Positions 1 through 9,165 of a stretch of DNA of 64,000 nt are shown here, in pieces. Each line of letters starts with the position of its first letter. The stretch's first letter is position 1. The notes beneath the pieces were generated by a model. The model did not search any database, was not told the origin of the DNA, and saw nothing but the letters and a program-made list of their open reading frames with translations. The DNA comes from Pythium myriotylum. Its lineage: Eukaryota; Oomycota; Peronosporomycetes; Pythiales; Pythiaceae. The stretch is taken from contig JALJCQ010000029.1 in the NCBI GenBank assembly GCA_023091665.1, positions 310,001 through 374,000 on the forward strand, written 5' to 3'. The position numbers and the translations under genes were made by a program.

Positions 1-141
1 ATGATCGGTCCGTGGGATCCACTAACCAACGCACCACTATCCACCAGCCAGTTATACCCCAATCGTGCACTGAGGTTACTCAAGGAAGCGATGCTCAGCG
101 ATCATCCACTGGGAAACCTCTTAGCTGCGTGCAATATATGA
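1..141 (+). CDS. 3' end of a U-box E3 ubiquitin ligase paralogue (partial)
   Basis: The frame beginning at base 1 is open to TGA at 139-141 and encodes about 46 residues. It matches, by eye, the last residues of the U-box protein at 6640-8694: both share a D-P-(M/L)-T-x-A-P-L-(S/T) core, the segment QLYPNRAL, and an LLA-(A/S)-C ending. This is the distal part of a U-box, where the second zinc-free loop and the C-terminal helix lie. The gene enters from beyond the left edge, so its start, TPR and other domains are not visible. A paralogue at each side of cyclase copies 1 and 2 suggests the duplication units of this array once included the ligase gene. Confidence 0.75.
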   Translation: MIGPWDPLTNAPLSTSQLYPNRALRLLKEAMLSDHPLGNLLAACNI

Positions 142-761
142 CGGCTTCAATGTCTGCTAAATCATGTGAATCGTTTGCATATCTAGACAAAGCTACTTTG
201 TTGAATGAGAACATGCGTGTCGGCGAGGACGCGAAAGATTTACTGCGTACAGTCCAGCGGATATTACCAATATCCGTGTCTGGGTTGAGTACCAGAACCT
301 CGTGGACTATTCTCTGTCACGAATGTGGATGAATTGACTGTTGTATCGATTTGTCAACGTCGTAGTACGCACCGTGACCACGTCTTCATACGTGGATGAA
401 GACGAGGGTTGCAAGCCTTTCCGCCTTTGGTCTCAACGTCCTGTGAGATCCAGGGTGTTCAGTGGTGAGTCACCACTGTGTTCTTCCAGATGCTGGATCG
501 TTTGGCTGAATCCGTCCCACCCAACATTCTGCTAACTGATCAGATTCCAAACACTATTGTTTCTCGAATACTAATCTTCTTTATATTTGTACTACATATT
601 GCTTTTGTTGTATTATGTTTAACACTGTATCAAATGTCGTAGTGATTGGAGATGGCGATTTGGACACCAGCCGTCGCCGCCTCCTGACTCAAGTCCAGAA
701 GCCGAAGCAGCGTCATGTTCATCCTCCACCACTCCAGCAGCTGACTCGACCACTGGCCTCC
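142..761. other. Intergenic region upstream of cyclase copy 1
   Basis: About 620 bases between the U-box stop and the first cyclase ATG. Short open frames here show no recognisable motif. The AT-rich stretch around 540-620 is the likely promoter or 5' UTR of copy 1. An ATG at 615 is in frame with the cyclase, but the added 49 residues have no counterpart in the other copies, so it is not taken as the start. Confidence 0.5.
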
Positions 762-2655
762 ATGGTGCTGCTGTGGACGCTCGTTTCGACGAGTCTCCTG
801 CTCGCGTCGACGCTCGCGACGTTGTTCACGATGCTGCACCTGCGGTGTCGTTGGGACGTGCATGCCTCCAGCGTGCGGTGGCTCTTTTGGTTCTTCTTCC
901 TCTGGGTCTTCATCTGGTGTCTCATGCGTGCAACGTTCTTCGTCTGGATGAGCTCAAGGCCAGTACTTCAAATCGCCGACACCACAGAGTCTCCCGAGTA
1001 TTCCTACAGCCAGCTCGATCGCCTTGGAATCCATTCCATTCTCTACCTTCGCGAGGCGACTGATCCTTTCATCACAGCCATCGTCTGCGCTGGAGATCTC
1101 GGCATCTTTGGCGTCACACTGACTTTGTTCCCGCTAACGTACGAGCTTATGCGGCTCGCGCGCAAATCGATGGACCGAGGGTTGGAGAAGGAGCAGCAAC
1201 GGATACGATTGTACGGAATGGGAATATCGGCGTGTATCGTTCTGTACGCTCTCGCGCAGGTTGTGCTTGCGGTGAAATACGGTGGTTACAACACGTATAT
1301 TCGCAAGTGTCTTCTTGGCGTCTATATACTCAAGTTCATTGGAATGCTTTTCATGGTGTACCAACTCGTTGTGCTCAAGCTTCACGGCCGAAAGTACGAG
1401 ACCGTCCACGGCACGTTCGTCGCATCCCCCGCATATCAGCGGCTCAAACGTATCATGTACGTCTTGATCCTCACGGATATTTCGTCACTGAATCCTCACG
1501 CTCCGTGGTGCCCACAGGATCGTATACGTGGTATTTGAGTGTCAGTTCCAGATTGCAATGGTCGTGTTCTTCGTGCTTGGGATGACACCGGATCATGCTG
1601 CATTCTACGTTCTCGGTGTGAGTCTCATGTTCTCAAATTTCACGGGTCTCGCGCTCTCCATCACAACGAGTTGTTCCCAAGCATGCGTCTTCAGCGCATG
1701 CTCCTCGTGCCTTCCAAGAGACTTCGAAGCTACTCGTGCACATCTGCGGTTCACTGTTCCTGCTGACGATGACCTCGAGGCCCCGAGTGTGAACCCAGTG
1801 TTTGTTTACACAGATATCGAAGCTTCGACGGCGCTTTGGAGCATGGATGGAGAAATGATGGTCGCCGCGACCGAGGTCCACGACCTTGTTCTTCGCTCAT
1901 CCTTGCCAAAGCACCGTGGATATGAGATCACGACCGTCGGCGACGCCTTCCAGATGGCATTCCACAATATCAGCGATGCAGTTGAGTACTGTGTGGATGT
2001 GCAGCTACAGCTGATGATGGCCAAGTGGCCGAAAGAGCTGCACGGCGCAGTCTCAGCAACTGCGAAGCAGCATGTTGGGCGACGCCTCGTGTTCAATGGT
2101 CTCCGCGTGCGAATGGGGATCCACGACGCATCCCCTTTGGATGGAGTTTTGATCCAAGACGTCCATGCCGTCACGGGCAAGACAACGTACTCGGGTGTGA
2201 GCGAGATGATTGCTGAGTACGTTGGCGACCTTGGCAGCGGTGGCCAGATTCTCGTGACCGAGCGTGTCGCCGAGTGGCTCAAGAGTTACCATGACGTCCT
2301 CTCCGTCGATACGACGGTCGAGTACGTCGGCAGGTACACTGTTCCTCAGATGAACTTGGCAGTCGAAGTGCATCAAATGCAGCCAGCCATGTTAGCAGCG
2401 CGAACCAAGTTGTTCGCGACGCCAGCACACGAGCCGTCCGCTACACCGCGTCAACGCGGTGGTAGTGGCCGGATACACCACGCGCGCACGCTCTCGACCG
2501 CGACGCTGCCCGAGATCCGGACTCCGTGCTCCGTCGCGAGTGACGCCAAGCGCGTGCGAAGAGACTCGCTACCCAATTCCTCATCGTACAGAAAGGCGCA
2601 CACACCGCTCCACCGTCTCGACGAGCAGAAGTCGGTCGCGGGCCTTCTCGTCTGA
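762..2655 (+). CDS. 7TM-class III nucleotide cyclase, copy 1
   Basis: Two exons, 762-1456 and 1518-2655, with a GT-AG intron of 61 nt; the spliced product is 610 aa. Residues 1-230 hold five hydrophobic segments. The intron falls in the loop before segment 6, and segment 7 ends in a Cys cluster (CSQACVFSACSSC). Basic residues sit in the loops after segments 1, 3 and 5, so the positive-inside rule places the N terminus outside and the cyclase in the cytosol, as in a GPCR. The cyclase domain has the metal site YTDIEAST and GDAFQMAF, close to trypanosomatid receptor adenylate cyclases. The purine-selecting position (Lys in adenylate, Glu in guanylate cyclases) is Thr, and the Asn/Arg transition-state pair is absent. 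The tail carries an RGGSGR motif. Start chosen by agreement with the ten other copies. Confidence 0.85.
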
Positions 2656-2831
2656 CTGCCTGCCATGATGAGCTCATTACCGTTAACTTATTCAGAAAAT
2701 GGGTACATTTCCCCGTGGGTACATTCCTCGATAAGTTCACTGTTTCCGCACTTAATGCGTACTTAACGACCCGCGTCGTAGCTCTTCACGAGCGACACTT
2801 TCCCATCCGACCGGTATATACCCCTCCATCC

Positions 2832-4073
2832 ATGGTGCTCGTGGAGCTGCCCGTGGACGCCGCCGACGCGCGCGCCGTGTTCGTGCGGTGCACGCGGACG
2901 CCCGACGAGGAAGCGAAGACGACGTTTCTGCGGCTGGCGCTGGTCGCAGGGCCGCGTCTCTGGCGCTGCGACGTCCACGAGAAGCACAAGCCCGTCGTGC
3001 TCGACTGCTCGGCGAGCGCGTACCTCGCGGCGCTCGAGGCGGCGTTCACGGTTGGCGGTGGCGGTGGCAGCAGCGACAGCGCGTCGGCGTCGCGGTTCTC
3101 GTACAAATGGTCGAGCGACAAGGCGACGCTCACGCTCATGGAGCACGCCGGTCAGGGGCTCGCGATGAAGTACGCGAGTCTGGTGTTTGAGCGCGCGGAA
3201 AATGAGCACGAGAGCTGGCAGGAACTGCTCCATGAGATTGTGTTCCAGAGCCAGCATAGTTATAATGAGACGACGCGGCAGCGAGAGAGGATCGGCGAGC
3301 TGGAAGCCATGCTCAAGAAGAAGGATTCGATGCTGGAGACAGCGCTGAACGCGAAACAGCGGCTGGAGGACGAGCTGTTTACCAAGTTTTGCGCTGTGCT
3401 GAATGCGAAGAAAGAAGAGCTAGAACGGCTGCAGCGATCGTTGGCCATCGCGCAAGCTAAGACCAACAGTGCGACAGCGTACAATGCGAAGACTGCGAAC
3501 GGCGCAAAGAAGCGAGCTGCACCGACTGGGAGGAAAAAGGCTGTCGGCGCAAAGTTGACGACGAGGAAGAGGAAGAAGAAGAGCAGCGAGGAGGAGGAGG
3601 AAGAAGAAGAGGAGGATACCGACGAGAGCGACAGTGTCGAAGAGGAAGCTGGTGAAGAAGATAGCGGCGAGAGCGAGGAGGAAAACCGAGGTAACCGGCA
3701 CGCGTCCAAGAAAAGACCTGCTGCTCGCTCTCGCATCAAGCGCGAAGCGATTGAGGCATACAGTCAACTCGCGTCGCAACTGCACACGCCATCTCAAGCC
3801 CGAGCAGCAGCGGACGTTTTGGAAGATCTGGATGCGATCATGAAAACTGAAGTAGAGCAGGACGAGGAACAAACGCTTTCACAAGGAAGCCAAACGCGAA
3901 AACGGTCGGTTCCTCCTTCAGCAGCATTGACTCGTGCACCAGAGAAGAAATCAAAAGTGGCTTCGACGCCAACAACTGAAATCCCAAAAGCGAAACCGAA
4001 ACCAAAACCTGCGTCTCCGCCAAGGAGACCTATGGACTCGGAAGAAGAAGATATTTTGGACATGTTATCGTGA
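2832..4073 (+). CDS. XRCC4: XRCC4-like non-homologous end-joining protein
   Basis: Predicted 413 aa. XRCC4 bridges broken DNA ends with XLF and holds DNA ligase IV in the nucleus. Residues 1-120 fit the beta-sandwich head, with an inserted Gly/Ser run. About 127-208 form a long coiled coil in which KQRLEDELFTKFCAVLNAKK aligns with the ligase-IV-binding helix of human XRCC4. A Lys/Arg-rich stretch followed by a long acidic run (about 255-290) and a C-terminal EEEDILDML ending, recalling the end of the human protein, complete it. An ATG at 2715 is in frame, but the ATG at 2832 starts directly at the first head strand and is preferred. It lies 177 nt after cyclase copy 1 and converges with copy 2. 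The identification rests on the coiled-coil match and overall architecture; a paralogue such as XLF is less likely. Confidence 0.8.
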   Translation: MVLVELPVDAADARAVFVRCTRTPDEEAKTTFLRLALVAGPRLWRCDVHEKHKPVVLDCSASAYLAALEAAFTVGGGGGSSDSASASRFSYKWSSDKATLTLMEHAGQGLAMKYASLVFERAENEHESWQELLHEIVFQSQHSYNETTRQRERIGELEAMLKKKDSMLETALNAKQRLEDELFTKFCAVLNAKKEELERLQRSLAIAQAKTNSATAYNAKTANGAKKRAAPTGRKKAVGAKLTTRKRKKKSSEEEEEEEEEDTDESDSVEEEAGEEDSGESEEENRGNRHASKKRPAARSRIKREAIEAYSQLASQLHTPSQARAAADVLEDLDAIMKTEVEQDEEQTLSQGSQTRKRSVPPSAALTRAPEKKSKVASTPTTEIPKAKPKPKPASPPRRPMDSEEEDILDMLS

Positions 4074-4242
4074 GATACGGCATCTTGGCTAGACTCTGAA
4101 ACTAGGACATGAACGAATGATCATGGCCACATTCTCCATGTTGGGAGATAAATATTATTTCCACTCGATCGCGAGTCTAACAAATCTCCATCTCGGGTTG
4201 CGCCGTCGCGGAATTGATAACCATGCTTGACTTTCAAGGACT

Positions 4243-6101
4243 TCAAGGTGTTTGAAGTTTATTGAACTGTCGAAGGGGTGTTGGAGAGCTACAGAGCTCT
4301 TGATCCTCTCTAGTCGTGTCGAAGCTCATGGTCATGGATCCTTCGTCCGTTTCAGACAGGACCCGGGCTTGAGCTGCAAACCTACTGCTCCAGACACGGT
4401 TCAGCGAGTCGTCTACACTCCCATCCGCAGCGGTCGGAATTGCAAAATGCCGCGCCCGCTGCGCAAGTATGGTAGGTTGGACTTGATACACTTCCACAGT
4501 CGTGTTCACGTGGGGCACGGCATAAGCACCTACGTACTCCATGAACATGTCGATCGAGAGATCTTCGCGATGATGCTTCAGCCAAGTAGCAACGCGATCA
4601 GTTACGAGAATCTGACCACCACCACCGAGGTCGCCAAGGAATTCGGCAATGAGCTCGCTGACACCAGTGTACATCGTCTTTCGTGTCACCACGTGGACGT
4701 CCTGAACGAGTTGCCCATCGCTTTCTGCCGCATCATGGATACCCATGCGAACGCGAAGTCCATTGAACAAGACTCGACGACCAACTCGTAGTCTCGAAGT
4801 CGCTGGCACTGCCCCTTGGATCTCTTTCGGCCACTGTGCGACTAGTAGTTGAAGCTGTACATCCATGCAATACTCGACAGCATCGCCAATGGTGTGGAAG
4901 GCCATCTGAAAAGCATCGCCGACCGTCGTGATCTCGTATCCGCGGTGCTTCAGCAACGAAGACCGCAGAATGGTGTCATGGATCTCCGTTGCGAGCGCCA
5001 TCACATCGCTATTCACACTCCACAATGCAGTGGACGACTCGATGTCGGTGTATACGAACACAGGGTTGATTCGTGGGGCCTCCAGATCCTCTCTAACGGG
5101 TTCTGTGAATTGCTTGTGAGTGAACTGAGCCTCGAGATCTTCAGGGATACACGTAGCGCACGTGCTGAATATACATGCCTGAGAACAGCTTGTTACAATT
5201 GCAACCGCGAGTCCAAAGCTATTATGGAGGATGAGGCTGACACCAACACCGTTCAGCACGCGGCTCTCTGGTGTCACGTCATGGAGGTAGATTAGAATCA
5301 TCGAGATCTGGAACTGAAACGTGAAGAACGCATACACGAGCCTAACGAGGAGACACCAAGACTTCGTTATTTTTCAGTATTGCTTGAGCGCATCGCACAG
5401 GCAGCATCGTACATGATCAGCTTCAAGCGCTTATACACCGGCGAGGCCACAAAGACGCCGTGGATAGTCTCGTACTTTCGCCCGCTAACCTTGAGGAGTA
5501 CGAGCTGGCTGACCATGTAGACCAGTCCGATTACTTGCACGCCGTAGACGCATAACAGAGCACGGTAGGTGTAGATGTTGTATCCGCTGTGCACAATGGT
5601 CAGCACGAGCTGCATAGCCGCGTATGCCGAGATGCCGCCTCCGATGATGCTGGTATAGATCCGTATCCTCGCTTGCTCCTTGACGACTCCGCGATCCATC
5701 GCGTACCTCGCGAGCCGCGTGAGCTCGTACGTCAGCGGGAAAAGCGTGATTGCGATCGCTGCGAGCGCGAGATCACCTGCGCAAATCGTTGCCGTGATCC
5801 ACGCAGTCTTGGCCTCAGGAAGGAACTGCACGCCGTGGATGCCGAGCCGATCGAGTTGGCCGTAGGTGAAGCTCCCCGGGTCGCTCTTGTCGACGCGCTG
5901 GTTTGGCGGCTGGAAGCTGAGCCAGACATAGAAAGCCGCGCGCATCGAGCATCGCAGGCAGATGCAGAGGAAGAAGAACCAAAAGAGCCAGCGCACGCTC
6001 GAGGCGTGGACGTCCCACTTGCAGCGCAGGTGGACCATCGTGGCAAACGTCGCGACGCTCGAGGCCACCGAGAGCGAGGCCGCGATCGGCGTCCAGATCA
6101 T
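4243..6101 (-). CDS. 7TM-class III nucleotide cyclase, copy 2
   Basis: Exons 6101-5413 and 5341-4243 on the minus strand with a 71-nt GT-AG intron; 595 aa after splicing. Exon 1 is 6 nt shorter than in most copies. The metal site reads YTDIESST and GDAFQMAF; the glycine loop is GDLGGGGQIL, one extra Gly compared with its neighbours. The transition-state Asn and Arg positions hold hydrophobic or aromatic residues. Its C-terminal tail lacks the RGGSGR-type motif found in copies 1, 3, 4 and 7, so the tail has diverged. Membrane segment 1 starts MIWTPIAASLSVAS, the most divergent N terminus in the array. An upstream in-frame ATG at 6203 would add 34 residues not seen elsewhere. Confidence 0.83.
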
Positions 6102-6639
6102 CCTTGTCTCTTGTTCCTCGACGGGTGATGTGGGCGTGAAAGAGCAAAAGGATCGCACGCCGACGACTGAACAGTCCCCCGTCGGTTTCGCGCACGATCC
6201 CAACGCGTCGGAGCGCTCCTCTCACGGTCTCACTTGCACGACGAGACGTCCCGTATTGGTAAACTTGGCCAGCTCTCGAGCTCTCGAGCGAGCGAGCGCG
6301 CAGATGGTCCATTGCATCGTTGACAATTGCGTGGCGCGTTTGAGTCGCAGCGTGCAGAGCTTTAGCGCAAGATCCCATCATATCCCCCTAGGGTGCGGAG
6401 GTGAGCTCGACCAAGTTGCCGTGATCCGGTTTTAACAGAAACCCCGTTGGATGGAACCGATACCGGTACGTCCACCGGTATCCTCCGCTCGAAACTGGGT
6501 CTTTTTTTTTGTTCTTCTCCAAAAGCTCTCGGAACGGTTCTTTTTGATGACGGACGTCGGCGTGCTTTTTGCCCGAGACCAAAAAGACGCCCATCGAACG
6601 CCAACGTTTGCAATCGCACGGAGCTGCTCACGAGCTCCG
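6102..6639. promoter_or_regulatory. Shared divergent promoter region of cyclase copy 2 and the U-box gene, with a 9-bp dyad
   Basis: The genes on either side point away from this 538-base gap, so it should hold both promoters. A perfect inverted repeat, GATACCGGT-6nt-ACCGGTATC, lies at 6459-6482, near the U-box side and followed by a T-run at 6502-6511. Such a dyad fits a dimeric transcription-factor site, but no known factor is recognised. In-frame ATGs at 6451 and 6547 exist upstream of the chosen U-box start. Confidence 0.35.
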
Positions 6640-8694
6640 ATGGACATGGAGCTCCTCCAGCAGAACGCGCTCGCGGCGACGCTGCTCCCGGGCGTGCGCC
6701 GCGCGCTCCAGCGCCGCGAGATCGACGAGGCGCGCGCGCTTTTCCTGCGGCTCCCGGCGCTCGAGCGGCGCCACGTCGAGTGGCTCGAGGACGCGCTGCG
6801 CGACGGCTACACGGCCGGGCTCTTCGACGTCAACGCCGTGCTCTCGTTCCTCGAGAGCCTGCCCAACTGGCACTGGACGCTCGACGGCTGCGGCGTGCTC
6901 CACCGCGTCAACTCGTCGCTCGCGTCCTCGAGCGTCCACGTGGTCCACGTGCCCACGCTGCCGCTCGCGTACTTCCTCCACACGCTCATGAACCACCTCG
7001 ACGGCTCGGCCAAGATCCGCGCCGAGTCTTACTGGTACGAGTGGGTCTCGCCTACCATGCGCGCTGTGGTCACGGGCCAGCCCGTGGTCATCGAGTCGCT
7101 CGCGAGGCGCGAGACGCTCTACGCGCCGGCCTCGTCGCACGCGTTTGACTTCGACCGACGCCATGTCTTCACGTGGCGATCGCAGTGGACGCCGGATGAA
7201 CGCAAGGAGCAGTGGCGACTCGTGCCGGCGAGCGTCAAGCGCGACCGCTTCTTCCTGCAGAGCGTCGCCTACGACGAGTTCCTCTACGCGGCTGACTATG
7301 CAAAGTTCGGGCGCGACGAGCGAGGCAATTTGCGCAGCCGTGTCTTTGGCTGGCGCAAGAAAGACGACCCGGTCGGAGACTCGGGCCACTGGCAGCTCGT
7401 GCCCGTGGATCCGCAGAACCGCGACGTCTTTGCGCTCTACAACCCGTACCAGAAGGAGTACCTCTACTCGCCCAAGGACGTCTACGACCGCGAGCGACGA
7501 TACGTGTTCACGTCGGCCCACTCGCTGAACGACCCCGTGTGGGAACAGGAGAGACGCTGGCGCATCACGCCGCTCGAGTTCTCCCCCATGGAGCGAGGCA
7601 TCGAGGCCTTTTTCCGCAAGCAGTACCCGGACGCAGTCGAGCTGCTCACGACCGCGCTCCAGGACTCGGCCGGCAACACCGAGCACGTCAAGTGTTACAT
7701 CTACCGCATGACCTCGAACTTACGCATGGGTCAGACCCACTTGCTACAGGCTGACTTTGACAAGATCGAGGAGACTGGCGGGGACAAGGCCGCGATCTTC
7801 CACGGGCTCCATCACCTCTGGGCCGAGACGGCAGCGATCTTGCAGGTGCAGTCGACCACGAAGCTCGAAGATGATGATCTGCCTCCAGCGACCACGACGC
7901 TCGTGACGATCGACCACCATCTCCAGCGAGGAGATCAGCTGTTCGTGGCCAAGGACTACGAGCTCGCGCTAGGCGCGTACGAGGAAGGAGCAGCCGTGCC
8001 GCTGGAGACTGAGGACAAGACGCTGCGAGTCAAGCAAGCACTTGCGCGGCTGTCGTGCGCCAAGTGCCACTTTGCGCTGCATCAACCAGAGAATGCACTT
8101 CGCGTGTGCGAAGAGATTCTCGCGAGCGAGGACGCGGCTACAACGCTCTCGATGGAGATGGAGGCTCGCGTGCTGCTTTGGATGGGGCGATGCAAGCGCC
8201 AGCAAAAACTCTACGAGGAAGCGCTCCACCTTCAAGAGCGAGCGTTGGACAAGCTCGCGTCCACGGCAGCTGACAACACGCAGCAGTGGATCCGTCAATG
8301 TATTCTCATCGAAATGCAAGTCGTCGGGATTCACCGGAAGGAGCTCCTCGACGGTCTCCTCGAACGGTCGGAACAAGTCGCGTCGCTCCTTCCACCCAAA
8401 CCAAACGAGTCCGACCCTCGCGCTGCTGATAAGACCGTGCGACAAATGGTGGACCTTTTCCATTGCCCATTGAGCTTGGAGCCGATGCAGGATCCGGTGA
8501 TGACACCGAACGGTGACACGTACGAGCGTGAGATGATCGAGCGCCACCTCGAAGTAAACGGCCAGTTCGATCCGATGACACGCGCCCCGCTTACCAAGGC
8601 TCAGTTGTACCCGAACCGCGCACTGAAGATGCTCATGGAGACTCTGCTGTGCGAGCACCGACTTGGTTTGCTTTTGGCATCCTGCTCGCAGTAG
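6640..8694 (+). CDS. U-box E3 ubiquitin ligase with beta-trefoil-like repeats and TPR region
   Basis: Predicted 684 aa. The U-box is at about 606-672 (FHCPLSLEPMQDPVM ... DPMTRAPL), the E2-binding fold of CHIP-like ligases, here at the extreme C terminus. Residues about 155-320 contain three related units, each with a (F/Y)LY or LYAP turn, an (H/R)VF or YVF strand and a closing W(R/Q)(L/I)(V/T)P, which looks like a beta-trefoil or agglutinin-like domain. Between about 420 and 590 helical pairs with A/L/Y spacing resemble tetratricopeptide repeats, the usual client or chaperone-binding part. Cytosolic ubiquitylation is expected; substrates are unknown. Start at 6640 chosen because upstream ATG codons (6451, 6547) give low-complexity sequence. 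Divergent from cyclase copy 2 and convergent with copy 3. Confidence 0.8.
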   Translation: MDMELLQQNALAATLLPGVRRALQRREIDEARALFLRLPALERRHVEWLEDALRDGYTAGLFDVNAVLSFLESLPNWHWTLDGCGVLHRVNSSLASSSVHVVHVPTLPLAYFLHTLMNHLDGSAKIRAESYWYEWVSPTMRAVVTGQPVVIESLARRETLYAPASSHAFDFDRRHVFTWRSQWTPDERKEQWRLVPASVKRDRFFLQSVAYDEFLYAADYAKFGRDERGNLRSRVFGWRKKDDPVGDSGHWQLVPVDPQNRDVFALYNPYQKEYLYSPKDVYDRERRYVFTSAHSLNDPVWEQERRWRITPLEFSPMERGIEAFFRKQYPDAVELLTTALQDSAGNTEHVKCYIYRMTSNLRMGQTHLLQADFDKIEETGGDKAAIFHGLHHLWAETAAILQVQSTTKLEDDDLPPATTTLVTIDHHLQRGDQLFVAKDYELALGAYEEGAAVPLETEDKTLRVKQALARLSCAKCHFALHQPENALRVCEEILASEDAATTLSMEMEARVLLWMGRCKRQQKLYEEALHLQERALDKLASTAADNTQQWIRQCILIEMQVVGIHRKELLDGLLERSEQVASLLPPKPNESDPRAADKTVRQMVDLFHCPLSLEPMQDPVMTPNGDTYEREMIERHLEVNGQFDPMTRAPLTKAQLYPNRALKMLMETLLCEHRLGLLLASCSQ

Positions 8695-9165
8695 CAGACC
8701 GAGACTCATGAATTTCAGGTAATAAAATGTTTTGCGTTTATGTAGGATCGTAAGCTTTAGGATTGTCGTGTATATAACAGCAAACTGGCCGTGCCATCAT
8801 TAATGGAATTGTTGACAGAGGAGCCATTTTCGATAGAGAGCCTGGATCAGTAACATCCCCGTTTGTGCAGTGACATGGTCTGAACAACCCGTGCTGCCCA
8901 TATTTTTTGTGATTCTACTGCATCTACAGACTGTCTCTCACCCTCCAGAGAACGTCACGGTGTGCCGAGAATAAACGTATGAGACGCTGCAGACGTGTCG
9001 ATGCATCGAAATATAGGGTGCAGCCATCCATACTCACAACATTTCAACGGACCTAGTACGATTATTTTTTAAGCTTATCGCTCATTGAGTTCAACAAAAT
9101 TGTGGAGCATGCCATCACTACAGAGCAGCCAAAATCCACCTCTATATAGTACTTATTCTTCCAAT
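8695..9165. other. Convergent intergenic region, no gene seen
   Basis: 471 bases between the 3' ends of the U-box gene and cyclase copy 3. It is AT-rich and presumably holds both 3' UTRs and polyadenylation signals. No open frame, repeat or RNA gene could be supported. Confidence 0.5.

Noticed and set aside
615..761. Longer N terminus of cyclase copy 1 from ATG at 615
   Set aside because: The 49 extra residues have no counterpart in other copies and would precede membrane segment 1 with unrelated sequence.
3260..3739. Antisense Ser-rich frame over XRCC4
   Set aside because: Produced by the complement of the acidic/Lys codons of the real gene.
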